A stretch of 64,000 nucleotides of DNA, taken from assembly GCF_014640815.1 (NCBI RefSeq), contig NZ_BMHM01000003.1, positions 186,001 to 250,000 on the forward strand, given 5' to 3'. Both the position numbers and the translations under genes were made by a program. This DNA is from Vreelandella lutescens (lineage in GTDB: Bacteria > Pseudomonadota > Gammaproteobacteria > Pseudomonadales > Halomonadaceae). Numbering within the stretch: the stretch's first letter is position 1; each line of letters starts with the position of its first letter. Shown here piece after piece: positions 8,101-16,845 of the stretch. The notes under the pieces were generated by a model. The model did not search any database. It was given only the letters and a program-made list of their open reading frames with translations, and was not told the origin of the DNA.

Positions 8101-8946
8101 ATGCCAACAACACGCCAACCCGCTCACTATTACGCCCCAACGGGCGGGCACCCGCCGCAAACCCAGCTCACCGCTGATCGTGCTGTCTTTACCGAGGCCT
8201 ATGCACTGATTCCCAAAGGGGTGATGCGCGATATCGTGACCAGCAACCTGCCGTTTTGGGAAGGCACCCGGTTATGGGTGCTGGCGCGCCCGCTGTCGGG
8301 GTTTGCGGAAACCTTCTCCCAATACATTATGGAAGTGCAGCCCGAAGGCGGTAGCGATAAGCCTGAACTGGACCCCCAAGCGGAAGGCGTGTTGTTTATT
8401 GTGGAGGGTGAGTTAACGCTCACTTTAGCGGGCGAGCGCCATACGATGGGGCCGGGTGGCTACGCGTTTATTCCTCCTGGCAGCCACTGGCTGGTGCGCA
8501 ATGAAAGTCGCGAGCCGGTGCGTTTCCACTGGGTGCGCAAAGCTTACGAGTATGTGGAAGGTCTGGAGGTCCCGAAAGCCTTCGTGACTAACGAACAAGA
8601 CATTGCGCCGATTGAGATGCCGGGCACCGAAGGGCGCTGGGCCACTACGCGGTTTGTCGACCCCAACGACGTGCGCCACGATATGCACGTCAATATCGTC
8701 ACCTTTCAGCCGGGCGGCGTGATCCCGTTTGATGAAACCCATGTGATGGAGCATGGCCTTTACGTACTGGAAGGCAAGGCGGTGTATCACCTGAACCAGC
8801 AGTGGGTCGAAGTAGAAGCGGGCGACTTTATGTGGCTACGCGCCTTCTGCCCTCAGGCGTGCTATGCCGGTGGCCCCGGCCCGTTCCGCTACCTGCTGTA
8901 CAAAGACGTTAACCGTCATGCGGCGCTACGTCTGGGTGTCCGCTAA
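8101..8946 (+). CDS. allE: (S)-ureidoglycine aminohydrolase (bicupin)
   Basis: A 281-residue enzyme with two cupin domains that should release ammonia from (S)-ureidoglycine to give (S)-ureidoglycolate. The N-terminal cupin (about 45-150) contains GVLFIVEGELTLTLAGE and YAFIPPGSHW. The C-terminal cupin (about 185-275) contains PFDETHVMEHGLYVLEGKAV, which carries the His/Glu metal ligands expected for manganese. The opening YYAPTGGHPPQTQL and the YALIPKGVMRDIVTSNLP segment are typical of the AllE/YlbA family. The start follows CAGGGAGAG. Ureidoglycolate lyase follows 95 bp later, so the two consecutive pathway steps are adjacent. Confidence 0.92.
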   Translation: MPTTRQPAHYYAPTGGHPPQTQLTADRAVFTEAYALIPKGVMRDIVTSNLPFWEGTRLWVLARPLSGFAETFSQYIMEVQPEGGSDKPELDPQAEGVLFIVEGELTLTLAGERHTMGPGGYAFIPPGSHWLVRNESREPVRFHWVRKAYEYVEGLEVPKAFVTNEQDIAPIEMPGTEGRWATTRFVDPNDVRHDMHVNIVTFQPGGVIPFDETHVMEHGLYVLEGKAVYHLNQQWVEVEAGDFMWLRAFCPQACYAGGPGPFRYLLYKDVNRHAALRLGVR

Positions 8947-9041
8947 TAGGCGCGAGTTAAGCTACCTCCCACGGTAGATGCTCGCAGGTTAGCGGCCTTC
9001 TACCGTATCGGGAGCATCACATAGGTTAAAGGGATACCGTT

Positions 9042-9533
9042 ATGTTAACGCTTGAAGCCAAGCTGCTCACGGCAGACGCCTTTGCACCGTTTGGGGATGT
9101 ACTGGATGCCCGCACGTCCGCGTCGTATCCAATTAACGCCGGGCGCACCCAGCGCCACCATGATCTCGCCAAGGTAGAAACCCTCGGCGATAACGCCCAT
9201 ACGCTGATCAATATTTTCGTCAGCCAGCCGGTGTCACTGCCGCTATCCCTCACGTTTTTGGAGCGCCACCCTCAGGGCAGCCAAGCGTTTATGCCGCTGC
9301 GCCAGGAGCGCTTTATTATTGTGGTTGCCCCGCCTGGCGAGACGATTGCGCTAGACGAGGTGCAGGCGTTTGTGACCGATGGCCGCCAAGGAGTGAATTA
9401 TCGCGCCGGTACTTGGCACGCGATTCAATCGGTATTGGAGCGCGAAGGGGAGTTCTTGGTGGTGGACCGCGGTGGGGATGGCAATAACTGTGACGAATAT
9501 CCTCTAGATGTTACCGTCACTTTAGCGCAATAG
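9042..9533 (+). CDS. allA: Ureidoglycolate lyase
   Basis: A 163-residue cytoplasmic enzyme that splits ureidoglycolate to glyoxylate and urea. It starts MLTLEAKLLTADAFAPFGDV, the usual opening of the AllA family, and contains the conserved FLERHPQGSQAFMPL and the C-terminal GVNYRAGTWHAI and FLVVDRGG segments of the active-site barrel. The length is normal (about 160). It is the last gene of the allantoin locus in this window. The gap to the aminohydrolase gene (8947-9041) shows a CTACCTCCCACGGTAGATG stretch that could fold weakly; no TTGTATACAA site is seen there. Confidence 0.92.
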   Translation: MLTLEAKLLTADAFAPFGDVLDARTSASYPINAGRTQRHHDLAKVETLGDNAHTLINIFVSQPVSLPLSLTFLERHPQGSQAFMPLRQERFIIVVAPPGETIALDEVQAFVTDGRQGVNYRAGTWHAIQSVLEREGEFLVVDRGGDGNNCDEYPLDVTVTLAQ

Positions 9534-9551
9534 CCCACTGCAAGAGCATGC

Positions 9552-9592
9552 GAGTGTCATCTTGGTTGGGTTATGCTGATAAGCTGACACTC
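9552..9592 (+). promoter_or_regulatory. Inverted repeat in the pyruvate kinase leader
   Basis: GAGTGTCA (9552-9559) and TGACACTC (9585-9592) are perfect complements separated by 25 bases, and an inner CTT/AAG could extend the stem. It ends 25 bp before the pyk ATG. It could be an allA terminator without a clear U-run, an operator pair, or a leader hairpin. I cannot decide between these. Confidence 0.35.
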
Positions 9593-9617
9593 CACTTTAT
9601 GAACGGTTAGGACATTT

Positions 9618-11102
9618 ATGAGCGCAAACACCCATATCCCCCTTCGTCGTACCAAAATTGTCGCGACCCTCGGCCCTGCCAGCGACCGTGAAGGCGTGCT
9701 GGAAGCCATGTTGAAGGCGGGGGTGGATGTGGTTCGCCTAAACTTTTCTCACGGCACCGCCGACGACCATCGCCGCCGCCTAGCCCGCGTGCGTGAAATC
9801 GCCGCTCAGCTCGGCCGCAGCGTGGCCGCGCTGGGGGATTTGCAGGGCCCTAAAATCCGCGTTGCCCGCTTTAAAGAGGGTGCCGTGTATTTAGAAGAGG
9901 GCCAGCCATTTGTACTGGATATGGCCATGGACAGCGATGCTGGCGATATCCACGGCGTTGGCTGTGACTACAAAACCCTGGCGGATGATGTAACCGCGGG
10001 CGACCGTCTGCTGCTGGACGATGGCCGGGTAGTGCTTGATGTCACCCGTGTAGAGGGCAAGCAGGTACACACCCAAGTGGTCGTGGGCGGTAAGCTCTCT
10101 AACCACAAAGGTATTAACAAGCAGGGCGGCGGGCTCTCGGCCCCCGCGCTGACCGAAAAAGATAAAACCGACCTCAAAACCGCTGTTGAGATTGGCGTCG
10201 ATTACCTGGCGATCTCTTTCCCTCGTACCGCAGAAGATATGCTAGAGGCCCGCCGCCTGTTGGGCGAAGAGGGCAAGGAAATTGGCCTCGTTGCCAAGGT
10301 GGAGCGTGCTGAAGCGGTGGCCGATGAAGCCACGCTGGATGGCATTATCGAAGCCTCTGAAGCGGTGATGGTCGCCCGTGGTGATCTTGGCGTTGAGATT
10401 GGCGATGCCCAGCTGGTAGGCGTGCAAAAGCGCATGATTAAACGCGCCCGCTCGCTCAACCGTGCGGTGATTACCGCTACCCAAATGATGGAGAGCATGA
10501 TCTCCGCGCCGCTGCCCACCCGCGCCGAAGTCTTCGACGTGGCTAACGCGGTGCTGGATGGCAGCGATGCGGTCATGCTCTCGGCGGAAACCGCCGCGGG
10601 CGACTACCCGCTGGAAACCGTAGAAGCGATGGCGCGTGTATGTCTGGGTGCCGAGCGTGAGCGGGTCGCCCAAGAGTCGGGTCACCGTATCCATGAAGGC
10701 TTTACCCGCCCGGATGAAACCATTGCACTGTCGGCCATGTACGCTGCTAACCACATGAAAGGCGTGGTAGCGATTGCCTGTATGACGGCCTCTGGCTACA
10801 CGCCTCTGATTGCCTCGCGCATCCGCTCGGGCTTGCCCATCGTGGGCCTTGCTCACAATCCGATTGCCCAACGCCGTATGGCCATGTACCGCGGCGTGGT
10901 CTCGCTTCCCTTCGATACCTCGGAAATGAGCGCTACCGAGCTGAACGACCAAGCCCTCACGCTACTGGTGAAGCAGGGCGTCGCCAAGCCGGGTGATCAC
11001 GTCATTCTGACCCGTGGCGACCATATGAATGCCCACGGCGGCACCAACACCATGAAAGTAATGGTGATCAACGAGCAGCACGCCGAAAACGCTAAGGCGT
11101 AA
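9618..11102 (+). CDS. pyk: Pyruvate kinase
   Basis: A 494-residue glycolytic enzyme converting phosphoenolpyruvate and ADP to pyruvate and ATP in the cytoplasm. The N-terminal barrel begins [17 protein letters not shown]; substrate and potassium residues are in VVRLNFSHG (R40, N42). The B domain follows from about residue 75. The catalytic lysine is in [11 protein letters not shown] and the metal-binding acids in [21 protein letters not shown] and [16 protein letters not shown] are further family signatures. The C-terminal regulatory domain covers about 350-490. It is closer to the PykA (type II) style of proteobacteria than to PykF. modA begins 3 bp after its stop, an unusual pairing. Confidence 0.95.
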   Translation: MSANTHIPLRRTKIVATLGPASDREGVLEAMLKAGVDVVRLNFSHGTADDHRRRLARVREIAAQLGRSVAALGDLQGPKIRVARFKEGAVYLEEGQPFVLDMAMDSDAGDIHGVGCDYKTLADDVTAGDRLLLDDGRVVLDVTRVEGKQVHTQVVVGGKLSNHKGINKQGGGLSAPALTEKDKTDLKTAVEIGVDYLAISFPRTAEDMLEARRLLGEEGKEIGLVAKVERAEAVADEATLDGIIEASEAVMVARGDLGVEIGDAQLVGVQKRMIKRARSLNRAVITATQMMESMISAPLPTRAEVFDVANAVLDGSDAVMLSAETAAGDYPLETVEAMARVCLGAERERVAQESGHRIHEGFTRPDETIALSAMYAANHMKGVVAIACMTASGYTPLIASRIRSGLPIVGLAHNPIAQRRMAMYRGVVSLPFDTSEMSATELNDQALTLLVKQGVAKPGDHVILTRGDHMNAHGGTNTMKVMVINEQHAENAKA

Positions 11103-11105
11103 CGC

Positions 11106-11873
11106 ATGCGCGTACTACTGTGGCTGTGCGGTTGGCTGCTAAGTGCACCGGCATTTGCCGGTGCGCCTATTGTGGCTGCAGCGTCTGATTTGCAGTTTGC
11201 ACTGACGGAAGCCGCAGCACAGTTTCGCCAAGAAACCGGCCATTCGCTGCGTTTGAACTTTGGTTCGTCGGGGAATTTTCGTCGCCAAATCGCCCAAGGG
11301 GCACCCTTTGAGCTGTACCTCTCTGCAGACGAACGCTACGTTCATGACCTGTATGCAGAAGGTCACACCCCAGATCAAGGCGTGATGTACGCCATTGGCC
11401 GTTTGGTTTGGCTGCAACGTGTTGGGCAGGGGGATGTACCTTCTGAAGAGACGCCGCTTGCGGCGGTATCTGCCGCCGTGGAAAGGCACGCCAGCGGCGA
11501 CCCTGTGCGCATTGCGTTGGCGAATCCTGAGCATGCGCCCTACGGCGTGGCTGCTCAGCAAGCGCTTGAATACGCAGGGCTGTGGGAGCGCGCTGAGCCA
11601 CTAATTGTGTTGGGTGAAAACGTCTCCCAAGCGGCGCAGTTTGCGCTTTCTGATGATGCCTCGGGTGGTTTAGTCGCGTATTCACTGGCGCTCGCTCCGG
11701 CCCTCAGAGAGCGTAGTGAGTACGTGCTTATCCCTGACACGTGGCACGCACCACTACGTCAGCGCATGGTGCTGACACATCAAGCCGGTGCGGTGGCGAA
11801 AGCGTTTTATGAGTGGCTGCAGCAGCCTGAAGCACAGGCGATTTTTCACACCTACGGATTCAGTACCGATTAA
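11106..11873 (+). CDS. modA: Molybdate ABC transporter periplasmic binding protein
   Basis: A 255-residue exported protein that captures molybdate or tungstate. A short signal peptide ends at APAFAGAP. The mature start PIVAAASDLQFALTEAA and the segment LNFGSSGNFRRQIAQGAPFE carry the serine ligands of the oxyanion pocket. YGVAAQQALEYAGLW and LVLGENVSQAAQF-like sequence form the second lobe, and QRMVLTHQAG is near the end. It starts 3 bp after pyk, overlaps modB by one base and is therefore likely read from the pyk transcript or an internal promoter. No ModE gene is seen nearby. Confidence 0.9.
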   Translation: MRVLLWLCGWLLSAPAFAGAPIVAAASDLQFALTEAAAQFRQETGHSLRLNFGSSGNFRRQIAQGAPFELYLSADERYVHDLYAEGHTPDQGVMYAIGRLVWLQRVGQGDVPSEETPLAAVSAAVERHASGDPVRIALANPEHAPYGVAAQQALEYAGLWERAEPLIVLGENVSQAAQFALSDDASGGLVAYSLALAPALRERSEYVLIPDTWHAPLRQRMVLTHQAGAVAKAFYEWLQQPEAQAIFHTYGFSTD

Positions 11874-12541
11874 TGGATTGGTCGGCGCTCTCGGTATCGC
11901 TGCGGCTTGCGGCGTTGACCTGTCTCTTCTTATTACCCCTCGGCATTTGGCTGGGGCGTTTGCTGGCCACGGCACAGTTTCGCGGCAAAGGGCTGTGTGA
12001 AGCACTGATTGCGCTGCCGCTGGTGCTACCGCCCACGGTATTAGGGTTTTACCTGCTACAGCAGTTTGGCCGCGATGCACCGCTAGGCGGTGCCTGGGCG
12101 GCGCTGACGGGCGGCGGGCTCAACTTTACCTTTAGCGGTATTTTGCTGGCCTCTTTGATCGCCAATCTCCCCTTTGCTATCCAGCCCATTCAGCGTGCCT
12201 TTGAGCATGTGCCTGCGAACCTGCGTGAGGCTGCATGGTGCAGTGGGCTTAGCCCCTGGCAAACTCTGTGGCGTATCGAGTTGCCGCTGGTGTGGCCTGG
12301 GATTCTTTCGGCGGCAGCGCTGACCTTTGCCCACACCCTCGGGGAGTTCGGCGTGATTTTGCTGGTAGGTGGCGCGATTGATGGCGAGACCCGAACGCTC
12401 TCTATTGCTATTTATGACCGCGTACAGGCCTTTGATGAGCAGGGCGCGGCGAGCATGTCTGCGCTGTTGCTGGTGATTTCCCTGGCCACACTGGGCCTTG
12501 TGTATGGGCTCGCTGGCAAGCGCAGGTGGGCGCGTGGGTAA
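11873..12541 (+). CDS. modB: Molybdate ABC transporter permease
   Basis: A 222-residue inner-membrane permease with about five hydrophobic helices. The opening LSVSLRLAALTCLFLLPLGI, the segment LIALPLVLPPTVLGFYLLQ and the EAA loop NLREAAWCSGLSPWQTLWRI (about residues 118-137) identify the ModB family. Its start codon shares a base with the modA stop, and its end overlaps the modC start, so the three proteins should be made in fixed proportion. Confidence 0.92.
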   Translation: MDWSALSVSLRLAALTCLFLLPLGIWLGRLLATAQFRGKGLCEALIALPLVLPPTVLGFYLLQQFGRDAPLGGAWAALTGGGLNFTFSGILLASLIANLPFAIQPIQRAFEHVPANLREAAWCSGLSPWQTLWRIELPLVWPGILSAAALTFAHTLGEFGVILLVGGAIDGETRTLSIAIYDRVQAFDEQGAASMSALLLVISLATLGLVYGLAGKRRWARG

Positions 12542-13667
12542 CCTCACCGTGGACGTTTATCAGGCCGGGCCGATTCCTCTTAAGGCGACGTTTAGCTGTG
12601 CGCCTGGAGAGTTGCTCGCGTTGGTGGGGCCGTCAGGTAGTGGCAAAACCACTTTGCTGCGCACCATTGCCGGGCTGTATCAGCCACAGCAAGGCCGTGT
12701 GAGCTGTGGGGAAAAAGCGTGGTTTCTGGCGGAAGAAGGGCAGCACCACTCCCTGCCACCGCAAGCGCGCCAGATTGGGATGGTGTTTCAGGACTATGCG
12801 CTGTTTCCTCATTTAACGGCCCAGCAGAATGTTCAGCTCGCTATGGGACATGTGCCCCGCGCTCAGCGCTCTGCACAAGCGGCCCAGTGGCTGGCAAACG
12901 TACGCTTACAGGGGCTAGAGGCGCGCTACCCCAGTGAGCTTTCCGGCGGCCAGCGTCAGCGAGTGGCACTGGCCCGTGCGTTGGCCAGAGAGCCGCAAGC
13001 GCTGCTGCTGGACGAGCCGTTCTCCGCGGTGGATCAAGTCACCCGCCGCCGCTTGCAGCGCGAGTTGGCGCTACTGCGCCAGCAAATCTCTATCCCCATC
13101 ATTCTCGTTACCCATGACCTAGAAGAGGCCACTGCGCTCGCCGACCAAATCTGCGTGCTGCACAACGGCGTGAGCCTGCAACAAGGCAGCCCCGAGGCGC
13201 TGTTTCGGCGGCCTCGCTCAGCGACAGTTGCCAAGCTGTTGGATCGCCATAACGTGTTTGCCGGGAAAATCGTCGAGACCGCCGCAGGGCGGCGCTTACA
13301 GTGGGGGGAGTGGTACTTGGAAGTCGCTAACGGGTTAGAAAGTGGCGACATAGGCGAGACACTGACTTGGTATCTGCCGCCCTCGGATATCGTGCTGCAT
13401 CGCCGGGAGCGCCCCTCTCAAGGTGAGCGGGAAAATCCGGTAGCTGCCACGGTAAGCGAAATGGTGGTGTTGGGCAGCATGACGTCAATCTCGCTGCGTG
13501 TTTCTCACGGAGATATGCTACGTTTCGACATCGCCACCCACGCGGCTAAACGCAATCAGCTCACTCTGGGAGCGTCAGTGTATGTTTCGCTGTTAGCGGA
13601 GGGGATCCATCTTATGCCGGCGCAACCTACCTCCCAGGCACCACACAACAAAAGGACTCTGTTATGA
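12534..13667 (+). CDS. modC: Molybdate ABC transporter ATP-binding protein
   Basis: A cytoplasmic ATPase of about 377 residues. I prefer the GTG at 12534, which has AGGTG 7 bases upstream and overlaps the modB stop by 8 bp; TTG at 12498 and ATG at 12504 are also open. Walker A is GPSGSGKTT, the Q-loop MVFQDYALFPHL, the signature LSGGQRQR, Walker B LLLDEPFSAVD and the switch histidine sits in LVTHDLEEA. After about residue 230 comes a regulatory TOBE-type extension containing AATVSEMVVLGSMTSISLRV, which in ModC binds oxyanion. The C-terminal extension runs slightly past the usual 350 residues. Confidence 0.9.
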   Translation: MGNLTVDVYQAGPIPLKATFSCAPGELLALVGPSGSGKTTLLRTIAGLYQPQQGRVSCGEKAWFLAEEGQHHSLPPQARQIGMVFQDYALFPHLTAQQNVQLAMGHVPRAQRSAQAAQWLANVRLQGLEARYPSELSGGQRQRVALARALAREPQALLLDEPFSAVDQVTRRRLQRELALLRQQISIPIILVTHDLEEATALADQICVLHNGVSLQQGSPEALFRRPRSATVAKLLDRHNVFAGKIVETAAGRRLQWGEWYLEVANGLESGDIGETLTWYLPPSDIVLHRRERPSQGERENPVAATVSEMVVLGSMTSISLRVSHGDMLRFDIATHAAKRNQLTLGASVYVSLLAEGIHLMPAQPTSQAPHNKRTLL

Positions 13668-14185
13668 CCCTGACTCGCCGCCAATTGCTAAAAACTGCTG
13701 TAGGCGTTTCGCTTGCCGCCTGTTTGCCCCTGCCGCTGTTAGCAGCCTGGGCAGCTGAGCCCGCGCTTGCTAACACGCTGCCGCTTGCGATCCATAGCGA
13801 AGGTGGCCCACACCGCCTGGATGTGGAAGTGGCGGAAACAGTCTCGCAACGCCAGCGTGGCTTAATGGGGCGCGAGCACCTGCCCGAGGCTCGCGGCATG
13901 CTGTTTCGGTTCGAGAGTGAGCAGCCCGCCGGTAACGCTTTTTGGATGTATCGCACGCTGATCCCATTAGATATCGCCTATATTGACGGCGAAGGGCGCA
14001 TTGTGGCCATTAACACCATGCCGCCGTGCGAGTCGGATACGCCGCGCGAGTGCCCGTCGTACCCTGCGGGTGCTGCCTATCATGCCGCGTTAGAAGTGAA
14101 TGCCGGCTACTTTGCTGAGCGTGGTATCCAGGTAGGTGACTGTGTCTCGGTACCTGCACTGGCCGGGTTCTGCCGCCCCGAGTAA
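13664..14185 (+). CDS. DUF192-family exported protein
   Basis: A 173-residue protein of unknown function in the DUF192 family. The start MTLTRRQLLKTAVGVSLAAC resembles a twin-arginine signal (TRRQLLK), although the cysteine at 20 could alternatively be a lipid attachment site. The family core is intact: QRQRGLMGREHLPEARGMLF, then FWMYRTLIPLDIAYID, then IVAINTMPPCES. Its ATG overlaps the modC stop (ATGA), which is odd because DUF192 genes are not usually part of mod operons. It is convergent with the next gene, only 9 bp away. Confidence 0.85.
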   Translation: MTLTRRQLLKTAVGVSLAACLPLPLLAAWAAEPALANTLPLAIHSEGGPHRLDVEVAETVSQRQRGLMGREHLPEARGMLFRFESEQPAGNAFWMYRTLIPLDIAYIDGEGRIVAINTMPPCESDTPRECPSYPAGAAYHAALEVNAGYFAERGIQVGDCVSVPALAGFCRPE

Positions 14186-14194
14186 CGCGCTTTG

Positions 14195-15058
14195 TTACGC
14201 CCTGGTTGGCCGCTGTTTGCCTACATTCAGCACAATCAGGGCCACACCCGCGACCACTAGTCCGCCGCCCACCAGCTTATGGAATCCCATCGGGTCGCCC
14301 ATTAGCAGCGCCCCAAGGCCAACGGCACACACCGGGGTAAGCAGCGTCATTGGCACCACGCGATTCACCGGGTGGCGGCGCAGCAGCGCATACCAAATGC
14401 CGTAAGCGACAATCGACGACATAATGGCGGTGTACGCCACCGCGCCCCATCCCAGCCAGCTTGCCTGAGTGATCGCTTGCCACTGGTTGTGCTCAAAAAG
14501 CCAAGAACCCACGGCTACCTGAGGCACGGCAAACAGGGCTACCCAGCCTGCTAGCGCCAGTGGTGCAATGGGCGGTCCGCGCTTAATCAACAGTTGCGAT
14601 ACCGCCCAGCCAAACGCGCTTAATAGCAAAATCGTCAGCGGTATTGGCGAGGGCAGGGTAGGCCCGCCTGCCAGTACCACCACCCCCGCAAAAGAGAGCA
14701 GTAGGCCTGCTAGGCGTTTAAGCCCTAGCTTCTCTTTCAAAAATACTACCGCCAGCAGCGTGGCAAACGGCGTACCCATCTGCACCAGCAGTGCCCCCGT
14801 ACCTGCCTCGGCTTGGCCCAGCCCAATAAACAGCAGCGCAAAGTGTAGGCTGCCAAACGTGATGGATAGCAGCACTAAAAACGGCAGCTGCGCCCGGGCT
14901 ACCGGATAAAACGGTACCAGCAGCGCGGCCACTAAAATAAAGCGCAGGGTCGTCATCAGCAGTGGGGGAAGTTCTGCCACGCCCACCTTGATCACAATAA
15001 TGTTCAGCGACCAGATGGCAATGACCAGCAGGCCTAGCAGTAAATCACGAAGCGGCAC
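14195..15058 (-). CDS. EamA/DMT-superfamily inner-membrane transporter
   Basis: A 287-residue protein with ten predicted membrane helices arranged as two EamA repeats. It opens LRDLLLGLLVIAIWSLNIIV and has the first-repeat segment PPLLMTTLRFILVAALLVPF. The second repeat contains VAYTAIMSSIVAYGIWYALL and TLLTPVCAVGLGALLMGD. Members of this family export amino acids or other metabolites (for example YdcZ, RhtA and EamA itself); the cargo here is unknown. It is transcribed toward the mod operon and has no obvious partner gene. Confidence 0.9.
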   Translation of the reverse strand: MPLRDLLLGLLVIAIWSLNIIVIKVGVAELPPLLMTTLRFILVAALLVPFYPVARAQLPFLVLLSITFGSLHFALLFIGLGQAEAGTGALLVQMGTPFATLLAVVFLKEKLGLKRLAGLLLSFAGVVVLAGGPTLPSPIPLTILLLSAFGWAVSQLLIKRGPPIAPLALAGWVALFAVPQVAVGSWLFEHNQWQAITQASWLGWGAVAYTAIMSSIVAYGIWYALLRRHPVNRVVPMTLLTPVCAVGLGALLMGDPMGFHKLVGGGLVVAGVALIVLNVGKQRPTRA

Positions 15059-15220
15059 GTATCTATCCTTGAAACGCTAAAGGAGCCGACAGCTTATCAG
15101 CAAGCACGCGGTGCATCGAAAGTTGATAGTTAAAAGCCTAATCAATGGCTTTCTTTCAACCGTTGAGTGCCTACAATGGGATGTCGTTCGCTATGGCGAC
15201 TGCCCACCACTGAACGATAC

Positions 15221-15248
15221 TAGGGCAGGAGGGTGTAAGCTTGCCCTA
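15221..15248 (+). promoter_or_regulatory. Inverted repeat in leader of TRAP operon
   Basis: TAGGGCA (15221-15227) and TGCCCTA (15242-15248) are perfect complements around a 14-base loop, 46 bp before the dctP start. It may act as an operator or a leader hairpin of the TRAP operon. No convincing -35/-10 pair was assigned. Confidence 0.3.
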
Positions 15249-15294
15249 ACATCCTTATGAACATCTCATAAAAAAGAAAAAAGGAATGATAATA

Positions 15295-16305
15295 ATGACG
15301 CTGACACGCTCTATGGCTCGTTTTACCGCTGGTTTAGCTGGCGCTGCACTGCTCTCTGCGGCCTTCTCTGCTCAGGCTCGTGAACTGTCGGTCTCTACCG
15401 TGCTTTCAGAGGCCTTTCCTTGGGGCCAAGCCGCTGAAAAGTGGGCAGAGCTGGTAGAAGAGCGCAGCGGTGGTGAACTCACGCTACGGGTTTACCCCAA
15501 CTCTCAGCTGGTGTCGGGTGACCAAACCCGCGAGTTCTCTGCCATGCGCTCTGGATTGATCGATGCCGCTGTAGGCTCGACGATTAACTGGTCGCCGCAG
15601 GTGCCCGAACTTAACCTATTCTCGCTACCGTTTTTTATCCCTGATGAAGCTGCCGTCGATGCTGTGACCGGCGGTGACGCAGGCACCCTGGTGTTCGAGG
15701 CGATTGAGTCCCGTGGCGTTATTCCGCTGGCCTGGGGTGAAAATGGCTTTCGTCAGGTATCCAACTCCCGTGGCCCGATCAGCCAGCCGGATGATCTGGA
15801 TGGCCTGAAGATCCGCGTAGTGGGCTCGCCGCTGTTCCAGGATACGTTCTCCGCCTTAGGCGCTGACCCTACGCAGATGAGCTGGACCGATGCTCAGCCC
15901 GCTCTCACCACAGGCGCGGTAGATGGCCAGGAGAACCCGCTTTCCGTATTTGACGTAGCGCGTATTGACCAGGTGGGCCAAGAGCATCTGACGCTCTGGA
16001 ACTACATGAATGACCCGCTGATTTTTGCCGTTAACCAGCAGGTATGGCAGTCGTTGAGTGAAGAGCAGCAGGCGATGCTGCGTGAGACAGCCGAAGAAGC
16101 GGGCGCGTGGGAAATTGCCATGACCCGTGAGCAGGAGAGTGAGCGGTTAGCCGCGATTCAAGAGCGTGGCGTCACGGTGACCGAGCTGACCGATGAGCAG
16201 TACCAGGCGTTTGTGGATGCCACTCAGTCAGTGTATGAAAAGTGGGCCCCGCGCATTGGTGAAGAAGTAGTGAACGCCGCCCAAGCCGCTATCGACGCAC
16301 GTTAA
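15295..16305 (+). CDS. dctP: TRAP transporter solute-binding protein, DctP family
   Basis: A periplasmic binding protein of 336 residues for a carboxylate. The frame opens at 15286, but AAGGA there abuts the first ATG; the ATG at 15295 has better spacing. The signal peptide ends at AFSAQARE. The mature part starts LSVSTVLSEAFPWGQAAEKW. LKIRVVGSPLFQDTFSALGA contains the arginine that binds the ligand carboxylate in nearly all DctP proteins, and GAVDGQENPLSVF is the standard hinge motif. The partners DctQ and DctM follow. Substrate unknown; it does not look like the ectoine-specific TeaA. Confidence 0.9.
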   Translation: MTLTRSMARFTAGLAGAALLSAAFSAQARELSVSTVLSEAFPWGQAAEKWAELVEERSGGELTLRVYPNSQLVSGDQTREFSAMRSGLIDAAVGSTINWSPQVPELNLFSLPFFIPDEAAVDAVTGGDAGTLVFEAIESRGVIPLAWGENGFRQVSNSRGPISQPDDLDGLKIRVVGSPLFQDTFSALGADPTQMSWTDAQPALTTGAVDGQENPLSVFDVARIDQVGQEHLTLWNYMNDPLIFAVNQQVWQSLSEEQQAMLRETAEEAGAWEIAMTREQESERLAAIQERGVTVTELTDEQYQAFVDATQSVYEKWAPRIGEEVVNAAQAAIDAR

Positions 16306-16321
16306 TTCTTCGAGTGTTTTG

Positions 16322-16346
16322 ACTGCCGCCTAACAAGGGCGGCAGT
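16322..16346 (+). terminator. Intercistronic hairpin between dctP and dctQ
   Basis: ACTGCCGCC, a 7-base loop, then GGCGGCAGT and TCTTT: a strong stem with a short T-rich tail, 17 bp after the dctP stop and 20 bp before dctQ. It probably terminates part of the transcripts or protects the upstream mRNA, so the binding protein is made in excess over the membrane subunits. Confidence 0.65.
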
Positions 16347-16365
16347 TCTTTGCTGTGAGGCTGCC

Positions 16366-16845
16366 ATGAAAGGCTTTCCTGATGCACGCCCAGAGCGCTG
16401 GCTAGGTGCGCTGGCGCTGATTGTTATTTCATTGATTAGCCTGGGTAATGTAATAACGCGTTACCTAACAGGTGGCTCATTTTCGTTCACGGAAGAGTTT
16501 TCTGTCTTCCTATTGGTCGTGCTGACCTTTGCCGGTGCGTCGGTAGCGTTACGCCGCGACCGGCATATCCGCATTGGCTTTTTAGAGCGTGCTTTGCCTG
16601 AGCGGTGGCGGGGCGCGCTGATTCTCTTTCAAGCCCTGTGTGGACTGATCGTCCTGGGTTTAATTACCTGGTATGGCGGCAAGTTGGCGTGGCAGGAGTA
16701 TCAGTGGGAGTCGCTGTCGCCCGGGTTAGGCTTGCCTCAGTGGTGGTACTTGGTGTGGTTGCCTATTTTGTCTGCCGCCATGCTATGGCGTTTAGTGCAG
16801 CAAACCCGCGACCGTTTGAAAGGGGAATTAATCAGTGACACCTGA
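16366..16845 (+). CDS. dctQ: TRAP transporter small permease, DctQ family
   Basis: A 159-residue inner-membrane subunit with four helices. LGNVITRYLTGGSFSFTEEF near residue 28 and ALRRDRHIRIGFLERALP near residue 65 are the typical DctQ motifs (N-x-x-x-R-Y and the R-x-D-x-H-I loop). It pairs with DctM to form the membrane part of the sodium-driven importer. It overlaps dctM by 11 bp. Confidence 0.9.
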   Translation: MKGFPDARPERWLGALALIVISLISLGNVITRYLTGGSFSFTEEFSVFLLVVLTFAGASVALRRDRHIRIGFLERALPERWRGALILFQALCGLIVLGLITWYGGKLAWQEYQWESLSPGLGLPQWWYLVWLPILSAAMLWRLVQQTRDRLKGELISDT

